Source: Bacteroides sp.
Lineage (GTDB): Bacteria > Bacteroidota > Bacteroidia > Bacteroidales > Bacteroidaceae
Length of the DNA: 64,000 nucleotides
Assembly: GCA_019414665.1 (NCBI GenBank)
Contig: DXLO01000013.1
Coordinates: forward strand, 7,470-71,469
Reading direction: 5' to 3'
Position 1 is the stretch's first letter; every line of letters begins with the position of its first letter. Positions 10,501-19,360 of this stretch are shown here, in pieces. The notes beneath the pieces are model-generated. The model was not told the origin of the DNA and ran no database searches. It saw nothing but the letters and a program-made list of their open reading frames with translations. The position numbers were made by a program, and so were the translations under genes.

Positions 10501-11698
10501 CGCTATTTGGACTTCCTTCGGGAGTAAAGTGGTTTATCTGATTGAAATTCTTATCCAAGACATACAATCCGTCATTGTCTGTTCCGACAAACAGTTCTTT
10601 CTTGCTGTTTTGGAATACAGACATAACACAGTTATGACCGATGGGGTTATCGTGTATTTGTTTTTGTCCGTGGTAAAGAAAAGGGTTACGTTTGGTGGGG
10701 ATGAAAGCAATTCCCCGCTGGAACAGACCAAGCCAAAGATTTTTGTCCCGATCCATTAGGATAGAGTGTACCTTACCGTCGTTAATATTTATCGGAGCGT
10801 TTTCAAGAGGGTGGTCTTGAATCTCTTTGTCTTTCAATGAATACACTTTTAGTCCTTCTCCGTCGGTTCCAATATATAGTTGATTATTTATAAATTTCAG
10901 TGTCTTGATTTGCAAGTTGTTTCTTCCTTTGTAAGGAACTTGTGTAAAACTTTTGCTACTTGCATTGTATATATTAAGACCTCCAGTCAATGTGCCGATA
11001 TAAATGTTTCCACTGTTTCCTTTAGCCAGATCGGATATGTTGTTTTCACTGATAAAAGGAGTACGGAAAGTTTGGACAGCTTTTGTTTCAGGGTTATAGC
11101 AAATCAATCCGTCATTTTCTGCTCCCATCCATAAGTTCCCTTCGTTATCTTCTAACATAGAAGTCAGATGCAGCATACCCATTTTATAGAAATCCATTAC
11201 ACAGTCGCAACGTTCTGCTTCTGCGTTGGCTTTGAATATACCTCCTCCAGAAGATGCAACCCATATTTCTCCATTCTTGCGTTCGATAATTTGAACAGTG
11301 TGTATGGTAGTAACCTGGGTAGAATTTATGTATAGTGGTACTTCTGTAAATGAATTGGTATTATGATTGTACTTCATCAGCCCGCCCAATGAAGCTACCC
11401 AAAGATTGTTTTTGCTATCCTCGAAGACTGAAAATACATAATCGTTACGAAGTGAGGTAGAATCATTTTCTATGTGGTGGAAGGTTACAAACTTATTTCC
11501 GTCAAATAAATTCAATCCATATTCTGTAGCAATCCAGATAAAACCTTTCTGGTCTTGATAAATATCATTGATCAGGCTGCTTGATATTTGATTGTCGGTA
11601 GAAAATAAGACACTAGTCTGGGCACTTGCCGGAAGTATAGACAAGCAATAAATCAGACAGATAAGGAATGTTTTTGTTAGTATTCTATTGATTTGCAT
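7568..11698 (-). CDS. Hybrid two-component system sensor kinase / AraC-type response regulator (HTCS), xylan locus regulator
   Basis: This single-chain sensor-regulator spans the inner membrane. It has a signal sequence, then about 14 two-component-propeller repeats (IWIATEYGLNLFDG-like) to residue ~680, and a Y_Y_Y domain (~700-775). A membrane helix follows (~784-806), then a HisKA with ISHEIRTP near residue 840, a HATPase (NLLSNAFKYTPEGG, DTGIGL, GTGVGLHL), a receiver near 1113-1230 with phospho-Asp in SDVMMPEMDG (~1162), and a C-terminal AraC HTH (~1280-1360). Family members bind oligosaccharides in the periplasm and activate adjacent SusC/D and hydrolase genes. Xylo-oligosaccharide is the likely ligand here (inference). 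A -7 element at 11715-11722 supports the start. The P. bryantii equivalent is xynR. Confidence 0.95.
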   Translation of the reverse strand: MQINRILTKTFLICLIYCLSILPASAQTSVLFSTDNQISSSLINDIYQDQKGFIWIATEYGLNLFDGNKFVTFHHIENDSTSLRNDYVFSVFEDSKNNLWVASLGGLMKYNHNTNSFTEVPLYINSTQVTTIHTVQIIERKNGEIWVASSGGGIFKANAEAERCDCVMDFYKMGMLHLTSMLEDNEGNLWMGAENDGLICYNPETKAVQTFRTPFISENNISDLAKGNSGNIYIGTLTGGLNIYNASSKSFTQVPYKGRNNLQIKTLKFINNQLYIGTDGEGLKVYSLKDKEIQDHPLENAPININDGKVHSILMDRDKNLWLGLFQRGIAFIPTKRNPFLYHGQKQIHDNPIGHNCVMSVFQNSKKELFVGTDNDGLYVLDKNFNQINHFTPEGSPNSVANTILSIFEDSNNELWLGSYTKGVARCNPATGFCEFIPELINERIFSITEDHNHNLYFSTYGSGFYVYNKTNKLLKRYNSTEESTGIRTKDELPNNWINSLYCDKEGMIWIGHFKGISCFNPQTESFINYTSNNYIITRCIGYAITESHDGTIWAGTSNGLYSFDRKTKTIKRYTQQDGLSNNIICGVCEDNNHNIWVSTFNGISCLNRKEQSFTTYFSGDGLQGNEFTRGAFYRSVSGEIFFGGVNGITSFMPEKIANNTPTPSITITEFIVAGKSVNTNTLSGGEPITQKAVIESDKFRLNYKDNTFSISFSTLQFDNVRQVIYKYRIKELDEEWLSTAPGVNTVTYNNLPHGKYTFQVYAINHGYNSPTRSIEIIITPPWFQSWWAYIIYAILTIFIILAIIGNLRTRFERRKEMVERKHAEEISEAKLQFFINISHEIRTPLTLIINPLEKLIANCHDSELEKSYMMIYRNSQRILRLINQLMDIRKIDKGQMNLKLRETDLVGFIDDVVTTFSYLAQNKHITLTFQHQDNRLSAWLDLHNFDKVLMNLLSNAFKYTPEGGNVTISLTTGEDEEAHLPLKKYIEIKVSDTGIGLDDQQIERIFDRFYQINNDITRNQAGTGVGLHLTRSLVELHHGTIIARNRTDVQGSEFIIRIPQGSDHLKMEELEQPDTTTSENNPTITTTTTSEQPVKTTEETETEKKIKSKSNFHILIADDEKEILNYLKNELSADYKIHTCNNGREAYEYLLNNPTDLLISDVMMPEMDGMTLCKKIKQNANINHIPVILLTAKGRPEEQVEGIEIGADSYLIKPFNIEVLKSTIGNLLSNRRLLKNKFSGAQEQSDKVQNIQLKSADEVLMNKIMKVINENLSEPTLNVEMLANSVGLSRVHLHRKLKELTNLSSRDFIRNIRMQQAAKLLKEKKLTISEVAYAVGYNNLSHFSNTFKEYFGLSPKEYMQNAHEENATENDIIEE

Positions 11699-11714
11699 GA
11701 TGTTTTTGTTTCTA

Positions 11715-11722
11715 CAAAGATA
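11715..11722 (-). promoter_or_regulatory. -7 promoter element of the HTCS gene
   Basis: TATCTTTG on the minus strand matches the Bacteroides -7 consensus TAnnTTTG and lies 16 bp upstream of the ATG. Confidence 0.7.
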
Positions 11723-11780
11723 GAAAATGTTCTATTTTCCACTACTCATGAATTGGTATTTTCTTCATATAATCAGTATA

Positions 11781-11844
11781 TATCCGGATATATTAAATCA
11801 TTTACTCAGTTATTTCTAGTAAAATGATTTAACGTATCCGGATA
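11781..11844. repeat. Long imperfect inverted repeat between GH3 and HTCS genes
   Basis: The arms 11781-11806 and 11818-11844 both begin or end in TATCCGGATA and share TTAAATCATTT(T)ACT. They match over about 26 bases with two mismatches and one extra T, around an 11 bp spacer. The palindrome ATATCCGGATAT recurs in it. No T-run follows on either strand, so it is not a standard terminator. It sits 60-130 bp upstream of the HTCS promoter and just after the GH3 stop. Confidence 0.65.
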
Positions 11845-11883
11845 TTACCCTTCGAGATGATTTTTACTCAAATGATATGTCTT

Positions 11884-14481
11884 TTAGTCTGTTACGCTAA
11901 TAGATATTTTCTGTAATTGATCTATACGTGAAGTACCTCCGTAAAGCAGTTCATAATTACCTTCTACCATACGCATGGTGTTGGTGTTTGTATCAAACCA
12001 TTGGAATGTTTCACTGTCGAGGGTGAAAGAAACATTTGCGCGCTGTCCTTTTGCAATGTGGACGCGTTTGAAGGCGCGGAGTGTATGTGAAGGACCTTCT
12101 TTATCTCCCGGGCAACTTAAATATACTTGCACCACTTCTTCTCCGTCATAATTTCCGGTATTTTGTACGGGGATTGTGAGTGTTACTTCTTTACCTTGGC
12201 TGATTGTTTGCTGACTTAATGTAGCTGGACCGTATGTAAAGTTGGTGTAACTCAATCCGTGACCGAAGCTGTATAAAGGACTTTCTGTCATATAACGGTA
12301 GGTACGTCCCTTCATCGAGTAGTCTTGAAAGTCAGGAAGCTGGTCGGTATGCTTATAAAAAGTGACCGGAAGTTTACCCGAAGGATTGTAGTCGCCAAAT
12401 AAAACATCGGCAACAGCTGTTCCTCCAGCCTGACCAGGATACCATGCCTGAAGAATGGCATCGCAAATCTTGCTTTCGGGTTCCAGTCCGACAGCCGAGC
12501 CTGAATAGTTGACAAAGATAATCGGCTTGCCTAATTTTTTCAATTCACTTATCAATCGTCGCTGAATAGCAGGAAGTTCGATTGTTGTGCGGTCGCCGCC
12601 TTTGAAACCTTCTGCATTTACTGGCATTTCTTCTCCTTCAAGAGAAGGTGAAATACCTCCTGCAAAGACAATGACATCGGCTGCTTTTACTTTGTCGATG
12701 GAAGCTTGCAGGTTTACAGGAACATTGCGTCCCATATCAAAATTCAGTTGGGCTGCTCTGTCTTTGCTGTAGAAGATAAAGTCTATTTTAATGTTGTATG
12801 TTTTTCCTTTTTCAGCTTTCAGCGTATACAGATTCATATTGTTTTTCAGATATTTTCCGCTGGCTACTTCTTTTCCATCTATGCTCAGGCGGATTATGCC
12901 TGCTGCCTCGAAGTGGAAATTGATATCCTCTGTTTCGGGTGCGGTAAATACCGATTCGTAGCTTGCAGAGAAATCTTGAATATTTACTCCTGCTGCAAAT
13001 ACTGTTGCTCCTAATGTGGTAAACTTGAAAGGAGTACTGGTATGGGTGACGGTAGCAGGTTTGCCTTCCATCTTGATGTTGTTCCAATAGGTAGAGCGGA
13101 ATCCAGGTTTCCCATCGATGCTACATTGGCTGAATACACTTTCCAAACTGATACCAGAAGTACGGTCACATCCGAAGTCGTAAATCAGCTGATTTGCCGG
13201 AATACGTTCTTTCAAAGCTTCGTACAAGGTAGAGGTATGGGAAGGAAAACCATTGTAGTTACCCCATTGCATGACAGAGTCGTTGGCATTAGGACCGATC
13301 AAAGCGATTTTCATGTCTTCTTTCAACGGCAGGATATTATTCCGATTTTGCAGGAGGACAATGCTTTTTCGTGCAATTTCCAGTGCTAAGTCTTTATGTG
13401 CTTTGCTGTCGACTACAGAATATGGAATACTGTCCCAGCAGACATGTTCGTCCATTTCGCCTAATTCGAAACGAGCTGTCAGCAGACGTTTTACAGAAAT
13501 GTCAATTTGTTTTTCGTCTATCAGTCCTTTTTGTACAGCTTCCGGAAGTGATTTGTAATTATTTCCACATTCCAGATCTGTACCACTCAATACAGCTCCT
13601 GCACTGGCCGTTTCTTTATCGGGATGCGTTTCATGATCGCCTTTGCGCCAGAAGTCACTGATAGCACCGCAGTCGGATACTACTATACCTTTGTATTTCC
13701 ATTCATCACGCAGGATTTGCATCAGCAAACGGTTGCTTCCGCAGCAAGGTTCACCTTCGAAACGATTGTAGGCACACATCACTTCTTTTACATCAGCTTC
13801 CTGAACCAGTGCTTTGAAAGCCGGCAGGTAAGTTTCCCACAAGTCACGTGGAGCAATGTTTTCGGCATTGAAACTGTGTCGGTTCCATTCGGGGCCTGAA
13901 TGAACGGCATAATGCTTGGCGCATGCATGAAGTTTGTCATATTTCATATTATCCGGACCTTGCAGACCTTGAACTACGGCAACCCCCATTCGTGAAGTGA
14001 GATAAGGATCTTCTCCGTAAGTTTCCTGTCCTCTTCCCCAGCGAGGATCGCGGAATATGTTGATATTGGGAGTCCAGAATGTCAGTCCCTGATAGCGTTT
14101 CAGGTTACCCGATTTACTGAATTCTGTATATTTGGCTCTGGCTTCATCGGAAACGGCTGTAAAGACTTTGTAAATCAATTCATCATCGAACGATGCAGCC
14201 ATACCGATTGTTTGAGGAAATACAGTGGCAATTCCAGCTCGGCCTACTCCATGAAGAGCTTCGTTCCACCAGTCGTAGGCTTTGATACCTAGTCGTGGAA
14301 TAGCAGGAGAAGCATTTTGCATAAGAGAAACTTTTTCTTCCAGGGTCAACCGTTCAAGTAAATCGGATGCCCGTTGTTCAGGAGTAAGACTGGTGTTTTG
14401 ATAAGGAAATTGTTGTCCCATAACAGGAGCGGTAAATAAAAGCATACCTAACCCCACAAGTGCTTTAATTTTTTTGTTCAT
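11884..14481 (-). CDS. GH3 beta-xylosidase/beta-glucosidase with PA14 insert
   Basis: This exo-acting family 3 enzyme probably releases xylose from non-reducing ends of xylo-oligosaccharides. The signal peptide (ALVGLGMLLFTAPVMG) sends it to the periplasm. The nucleophile is the Asp of VVSDCGAI near residue 269. The N-terminal barrel contains RWGRGQETYGEDPYL and AKHYAVHSGPE. A PA14-like domain (~455-595) splits the alpha/beta sandwich, and an FN3-like domain closes the protein (~750-865). The architecture resembles bacterial Xyl3A-type xylosidases. It lies downstream of susCD but has its own -7 element and follows a terminator, so it may be expressed separately. Xylosidase rather than glucosidase activity is inferred from context. 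Confidence 0.9.
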   Translation of the reverse strand: MNKKIKALVGLGMLLFTAPVMGQQFPYQNTSLTPEQRASDLLERLTLEEKVSLMQNASPAIPRLGIKAYDWWNEALHGVGRAGIATVFPQTIGMAASFDDELIYKVFTAVSDEARAKYTEFSKSGNLKRYQGLTFWTPNINIFRDPRWGRGQETYGEDPYLTSRMGVAVVQGLQGPDNMKYDKLHACAKHYAVHSGPEWNRHSFNAENIAPRDLWETYLPAFKALVQEADVKEVMCAYNRFEGEPCCGSNRLLMQILRDEWKYKGIVVSDCGAISDFWRKGDHETHPDKETASAGAVLSGTDLECGNNYKSLPEAVQKGLIDEKQIDISVKRLLTARFELGEMDEHVCWDSIPYSVVDSKAHKDLALEIARKSIVLLQNRNNILPLKEDMKIALIGPNANDSVMQWGNYNGFPSHTSTLYEALKERIPANQLIYDFGCDRTSGISLESVFSQCSIDGKPGFRSTYWNNIKMEGKPATVTHTSTPFKFTTLGATVFAAGVNIQDFSASYESVFTAPETEDINFHFEAAGIIRLSIDGKEVASGKYLKNNMNLYTLKAEKGKTYNIKIDFIFYSKDRAAQLNFDMGRNVPVNLQASIDKVKAADVIVFAGGISPSLEGEEMPVNAEGFKGGDRTTIELPAIQRRLISELKKLGKPIIFVNYSGSAVGLEPESKICDAILQAWYPGQAGGTAVADVLFGDYNPSGKLPVTFYKHTDQLPDFQDYSMKGRTYRYMTESPLYSFGHGLSYTNFTYGPATLSQQTISQGKEVTLTIPVQNTGNYDGEEVVQVYLSCPGDKEGPSHTLRAFKRVHIAKGQRANVSFTLDSETFQWFDTNTNTMRMVEGNYELLYGGTSRIDQLQKISISVTD

Positions 14482-14523
14482 GTTTTTATAGTATTATTTG
14501 TGTGTTGACTAACCCTTTGATTG

Positions 14524-14531
14524 CAAAGGTA
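14524..14531 (-). promoter_or_regulatory. -7 promoter element of the GH3 gene
   Basis: TACCTTTG on the minus strand fits TAnnTTTG and lies about 43 bp upstream of the ATG. Confidence 0.65.
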
Positions 14532-14591
14532 AAAGAATTTATAATAAGGGGATAAAAAATCTGGGAAAAATTGACTCAATTTCTGTTGAGG

Positions 14592-14666
14592 CTAAAAATA
14601 AAAATCCGTTTTAATGAACGGGAGAGTTTGGGGATTGAAACTCAGTTTGTTCATTAAAACGGATTG
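14592..14666 (-). terminator. Intrinsic terminator after susD
   Basis: A perfect 17 bp inverted repeat (AATCCGTTTTAATGAAC at 14603-14619 and its complement at 14649-14665) encloses a 29-nt loop. On the minus strand it is followed by TTTTTATTTTTA. It separates susCD from the GH3 gene. Confidence 0.85.
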
Positions 14667-14706
14667 TATTTGTGGGCTGACCTATAAGGCTTTGCCGAAA
14701 TTAGAT

Positions 14707-16188
14707 TTATTTAGGCAGATAATTGTTCCAGTTTGGAGTTTGTTCTATACCAAATCCTGCATTGATTTCATCATTTGGAATTGGATAACAGAACTGAGAT
14801 ATATCGTAGTTTGTGTATTTATACGATACTTGATCTTCGACGTTGGCATATACATCGGCTTTTTCACCCCAGCGTCGCAAGTCATAAAAACGAAAACCTT
14901 CTTGGAACAATTCACGTGCACGTTCGTCTTTCAGGAATGCAAATACTTCTTCTTTGGTATTTCCTAAATCGTCGGTACTGGTAATGTTTGAATTTCTCTT
15001 GGCTACAGTCAGCAGAGCTTCTTTAGCACCGTTTAAGTCTGGTTGTGCTGCTCGTAACTTTGCTTCTGCAATGATTAGTTCCATTTCGGGAGCATTAACG
15101 ATATAGTTGGTTGCATATGCAGTATTTCCTCCTCCATACCAGAACTTTCCTCCATATTGCATTTGTGTGTACGAGCCTTTTTTGATTGTCGGCAGGTAGA
15201 GGCTGCCTCTACAGTCTGTATCAGCTATTAAGTTTCTCATACGCTGGCTGGGAAGTCCTCCATACGTAGTCCATACGTTACCACAAGAGTTGGCCGACCA
15301 GCTGTTGTTTACGTCAATTGCCAGACGGAAGATACTTTCTGTATTACTGTCGCCTCCTGTGTACAATTTTTTGTAACTGTCTTCGGTGTAGGCTTCAACT
15401 TTCTTGTTCGAGTGTTCAAGAGCATATTGGGCATACTTTGCTGCATTTTCGAAATCTTCCAGATATAAATATGTACGTGCCATTAAGCCTTCTATCGCAG
15501 CAACCGATAAATATGAATTTGTTTCTCTGCCGTCGGTTCCGCTTTCTTTATAGCAAGTCAGTGCATTGTTGAAATCTTCCAGTATGGCTTTATAGCATGC
15601 TCCAACTGTAGAACGGCTGACTTCTTCGAAAGCTTGAATCGGTTCATCAATGATAACGATACCCGGTGCATCGCTGTTGTCTGTTGTTTCGTTGACTTTG
15701 ATCTGCTTGCCGAAGATGTTGGTCATAGCCAGCATTGCATATCCTCTTAATCCGTATGCTTCTGCCAGATATTGTTTAAGTGCTGCCTTGTCCGAATCGG
15801 CGGTAGTACTTTCAAGTTCTTTTCCGGCTTTAATGATACGTGCAGAGTTGTCTACAACCTTATATCCGTATTCCCATATGCTGCTGAGGTAAGAATCATC
15901 TGCAGTTACGCTATAATGGTTGATGGTGGTCCAGTGATTAGCCGAGCCATTCAGGTATGCCATGTCACCAGCCATATCGCCAATAGTCAGTGAATAGTTT
16001 CCGGCAAAATAGAATCTGAATAACTGATAATAAGTTCCATTTAGGGCATATTTTATATTGTCTACGCTGGTAAGTCCGTTGTCTACATCTATTCCTTCAT
16101 TATATTCTGTATCGAAGAAATTATTGCAGGAAGCAAGACAACCTGTCAAGGCTGTACAAATAAGTAGTCGAGATATAAATTTCTTCAT
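14707..16188 (-). CDS. SusD/RagB-family outer-membrane glycan-binding lipoprotein
   Basis: This is the surface lipoprotein that pairs with the SusC-like porin to capture xylan fragments. The signal peptide ends in a lipobox LASC with Cys21, followed by NNFFDTEYNEG, typical of SusD proteins. The N-terminal SusD-like region and the C-terminal RagB region, with the conserved ending ERARELFQEGFRFYDLRRWG (~residues 420-440), are both present. Tetratricopeptide-like helices lie between. It follows the susC gene by 36 bp and ends at a strong terminator. The 493-residue length is normal. No SusE/SusF-type protein is next to it in this window. Confidence 0.94.
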   Translation of the reverse strand: MKKFISRLLICTALTGCLASCNNFFDTEYNEGIDVDNGLTSVDNIKYALNGTYYQLFRFYFAGNYSLTIGDMAGDMAYLNGSANHWTTINHYSVTADDSYLSSIWEYGYKVVDNSARIIKAGKELESTTADSDKAALKQYLAEAYGLRGYAMLAMTNIFGKQIKVNETTDNSDAPGIVIIDEPIQAFEEVSRSTVGACYKAILEDFNNALTCYKESGTDGRETNSYLSVAAIEGLMARTYLYLEDFENAAKYAQYALEHSNKKVEAYTEDSYKKLYTGGDSNTESIFRLAIDVNNSWSANSCGNVWTTYGGLPSQRMRNLIADTDCRGSLYLPTIKKGSYTQMQYGGKFWYGGGNTAYATNYIVNAPEMELIIAEAKLRAAQPDLNGAKEALLTVAKRNSNITSTDDLGNTKEEVFAFLKDERARELFQEGFRFYDLRRWGEKADVYANVEDQVSYKYTNYDISQFCYPIPNDEINAGFGIEQTPNWNNYLPK

Positions 16189-16224
16189 ATTTAATTTTCA
16201 ATATTGATGCGTTAAACATAATTG

Positions 16225-19200
16225 TTAGAAACCAAGTGTAATACCTGCCAGGAATGTCCGTGTGGAAGGATACTGGAAGGCTATCAATCCGTTGGTGTAT
16301 GTTTCAGGATCATATCCTACAAAATCTTTTGCCTTGAAAGTATAGATATTGTCTGCTGATATATAGATACGCATATTGTCTATCAGTATTTTCTTCAAAA
16401 GATGTTTCGGCAAAGTATATCCTAATTGCAGGTTCTTTACACGGAGGAAATTGCCGCTGTAAAGGAATCGTGAAGAATGGTTGTTTTCTCCCGATGTGTT
16501 TCCGTATACATACTTAGGTACATCTGTATACCGGTTTTCTTCTGTCCATGCATTTTCATATAAATAAGTTGCAGGAGTTATATTACCCTGACTTCCGGCC
16601 GAAAGGTAGAAACGGTTTGATGATGCATAAACTTTTCCTCCCAGTCGGTAATTGAAGTCAGCAGAGAAGTCGAAGTTCTTCCACTGAAGACGTGTACCGA
16701 AACCACCATAAGCTTTCGGATCAGCCGATCCAAGATATCTTTTGGCACATTCATTCCAGTTGGTTGTTGTTTCATCTCCAGTAGCATTTTTATACCATAA
16801 CGGATTGCCTGTATCTGGATCTACACCAGCATATTCTACCATATAGAATTGTCGTAGAGGATATCCCTCCTGTATGATAGTATAAGTATCTTCAACAGGT
16901 TTTCCGTCTGACAGTTCTGTGACACGGTTTTGGTTGAATGTAACATTGGCATAAGCAGTCCATGTCCATCCCTTTGTCTGTAAGATAGTACCGTTTAAGC
17001 CGATTTCCACACCTCTGTTGCGCATAGAACCGATATTCTGGTATACTTTATCCAGTCCTGTAACTTTAGATATAGGAAGTTCAAACAACATGTCTGATGT
17101 AGCTTCATTATAGAAGTCAACAGTCAGATTCCATTTTCTGATCAGTGTAATATCAAGACCGATGTTCAGCTTCTTGCTTGTTTCCCATCCCAAGTCAGGA
17201 AGATTTAACGACTCAGGAGCGATACCGGGTTCGTTGTTATAATTGTATCCAGCCTTATAGAATCCGCGTGATGCATACCAGTCTATATCCTGATTTCCTA
17301 CAGTTCCGTAGCTGGCTCTGATTGCTAAGTTGGTAAATACGTCGTTGTCTTTGAGGAATTCTTCTTCCGAGATTCTCCATTTTCCTCCTACAGACCAGAA
17401 ATTACCCCATCGGTTGTTGTTTCCGAATACAGAAGAACCGTCGCGGCGGTAGCTGACCTGTCCGTAGTACTTGCCTTGATAGTCGTAGCTTGTATTGAGG
17501 AAGAAGGAAGCCAGACGTGCTTTACGTGTTTTGTATGAAGGAATTCCATAAGAAGAACCTGCCATATTCAGTTCACGGTAGCCCATCAATGGAAAGTTGA
17601 TACCGGCATACTCTTCGTTCCAGTAGTTTTTCCATTGTGCTTCTTGTCCCAGCATGACAGAAACATTATGTTTTTCATTGAACGTATAAAGCCAGTTCAA
17701 TGTGTTTGTCCATGTTATCGTTGTGGTATTCGAATTATACTGCGTACCACGACCATTGTCGCTTGCTCCCTGATTGTTGTACCAGCTCCAGAAGTCATAT
17801 TGGCGTGTGCCGTAAGAGTTGATACCTAATGAGGTTTTTAGAATAAAACCTTTTCCAAAATTAATGGCGAAATAGGGATTTAAATTGATTGTGGTAGTTT
17901 TGGTATTATAAATATCTCCGGCCTCTTTATCGTAAACAGCCAATGGGTTGTATGAAATGCTTGTATTATAACTTCCATCTTCGTTGTAAAAAGGATCGAG
18001 TGGAGTTGCTTTCAGTGTAGCACTGACAAACGGGTTCGAATAAGATCCTCCGGTAGATTGAGAGAATGCATCCATATCTGCCAGAGCAAATGATGTGTTA
18101 AATCCGAAGTTGAACCATTTGTAAGATGTTTCCAGGTTGAGGCGGGCAGAGTAACGTTTCATATCGCTGTTGATGGCAACACCTTCCTGATTCAGGTATC
18201 CCAGACTGGCATAATAGCGAGTCTTGCCATTTCCTCCGCTGAAGCTGATGTTATAATCCTGATAATAACCGGTACGGGTAATAGCATCCAGCCAATCGTA
18301 GTTTTGTGTACCGTCCCAGTTATAGTCTGATTTTATTTTTGCCATAGCCGATTCGTAGGTGTACTTTTCCGGATCACTGTTTACCAGACCACGTGCAAAC
18401 AAGTCGGCTGTCTGTTGTGCATTACAGAAAGAAAAATTATTTGGAGCAATGTTTGTAAAGCCTTGTTTGATATCCAAGTCTATATGCATAGCTCCTTCCT
18501 GTCCTTTTTTGGTTGTGATTACGATTACACCATTGGCGGCACGCGAACCGTAGATAGCAGTAGCATTGGCATCTTTCAGAACAGTTACCGATTCGATATC
18601 TGCCGTGTTAATGTTTGCCAGTGGATTGAATGCACGGTTGTAACTTGCTGTTTCAGCATCAGTATCCGAGTTCATAGGCATACCGTCTATGATATACAAC
18701 GGTTGTGTACCCGAATTAACAGAACTTTCTCCTCGGATATACACGTTAGCTTGAGCACCCGGCATACTTGTTGAATTATTCATTTGCACACCCGGCATAC
18801 TTCCTTCGAGCGCTTTCATGAAGTTTGCATCGGTGCGTGATTCAAGTGTAGTAGAACCTGCTACATTGGCTGCTCCCGTAAATGTACTTTTCTTTGTTAC
18901 TCCATAACCGGTAACCACCACTTCATCCAGAACTTCTGTATCCGATTTTAGGATTACATTTAATTCCGGTTTAATGTCTAATTCGCGACTTTGCATACCG
19001 ATGAAAGAAATTATCACTTTCTTTGCATTTGCCGGAATGTTGCCAAGTGTAAATTTCCCATCGATATCGGTCACGGTTCCTGTATTAGTCCCTTTTATTA
19101 GGACAGAAGCTCCTACGATAGGAAGATTGTCTTCTTCTGAGATGACAACACCTGTCACCTTCGATACCTGTGCCATCGCTATGCTGATGTAGGCGAAGAA

Positions 19201-19233
19201 GCAAGTACAGAGTAAAAACAACTTTTTTTTCAT
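16225..19233 (-). CDS. SusC/RagA-family TonB-dependent outer-membrane transporter
   Basis: This is the 22-strand outer-membrane channel that imports xylan oligosaccharides with its SusD partner. A signal peptide (ending near residue 21, SIAMAQ) is followed by a carboxypeptidase-D regulatory-like domain (VTGVVISEEDNLPIVGASV... to ~residue 100). The TonB box region (LDEVVVTGYG) and the plug domain come next, with AIYGSRAANGVIVITTKKG near residue 230. The barrel ends in the aromatic-terminated strand FLAGITLGF. It is the first gene of the minus-strand arm. Its upstream 127 bp must hold the inducible promoter that the HTCS would activate. Confidence 0.95.
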   Translation of the reverse strand: MKKKLFLLCTCFFAYISIAMAQVSKVTGVVISEEDNLPIVGASVLIKGTNTGTVTDIDGKFTLGNIPANAKKVIISFIGMQSRELDIKPELNVILKSDTEVLDEVVVTGYGVTKKSTFTGAANVAGSTTLESRTDANFMKALEGSMPGVQMNNSTSMPGAQANVYIRGESSVNSGTQPLYIIDGMPMNSDTDAETASYNRAFNPLANINTADIESVTVLKDANATAIYGSRAANGVIVITTKKGQEGAMHIDLDIKQGFTNIAPNNFSFCNAQQTADLFARGLVNSDPEKYTYESAMAKIKSDYNWDGTQNYDWLDAITRTGYYQDYNISFSGGNGKTRYYASLGYLNQEGVAINSDMKRYSARLNLETSYKWFNFGFNTSFALADMDAFSQSTGGSYSNPFVSATLKATPLDPFYNEDGSYNTSISYNPLAVYDKEAGDIYNTKTTTINLNPYFAINFGKGFILKTSLGINSYGTRQYDFWSWYNNQGASDNGRGTQYNSNTTTITWTNTLNWLYTFNEKHNVSVMLGQEAQWKNYWNEEYAGINFPLMGYRELNMAGSSYGIPSYKTRKARLASFFLNTSYDYQGKYYGQVSYRRDGSSVFGNNNRWGNFWSVGGKWRISEEEFLKDNDVFTNLAIRASYGTVGNQDIDWYASRGFYKAGYNYNNEPGIAPESLNLPDLGWETSKKLNIGLDITLIRKWNLTVDFYNEATSDMLFELPISKVTGLDKVYQNIGSMRNRGVEIGLNGTILQTKGWTWTAYANVTFNQNRVTELSDGKPVEDTYTIIQEGYPLRQFYMVEYAGVDPDTGNPLWYKNATGDETTTNWNECAKRYLGSADPKAYGGFGTRLQWKNFDFSADFNYRLGGKVYASSNRFYLSAGSQGNITPATYLYENAWTEENRYTDVPKYVYGNTSGENNHSSRFLYSGNFLRVKNLQLGYTLPKHLLKKILIDNMRIYISADNIYTFKAKDFVGYDPETYTNGLIAFQYPSTRTFLAGITLGF

Positions 19234-19271
19234 AAAATCTCTCTTTTTTTGATTAAAATAAATAATTAATT

Positions 19272-19328
19272 AAACAATATAGTGAGGAATATTGTTTACT
19301 GAACCTTAACAAAAAAACATCAAAATTA
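19272..19328 (-). promoter_or_regulatory. Probable susC promoter region with a short dyad
   Basis: On the minus strand a -7-like TAATTTTG lies at 19328-19321. Downstream, within the predicted 5' leader, there is a perfect 9 bp dyad AAACAATAT/ATATTGTTT (19272-19280 and 19289-19297). No clear -33 element is visible, as expected for an activator-dependent promoter. The role of the dyad is not known. Confidence 0.4.
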
Positions 19329-19360
19329 CTCTATATACTTTCTTTCTGTATGTGTATGGG

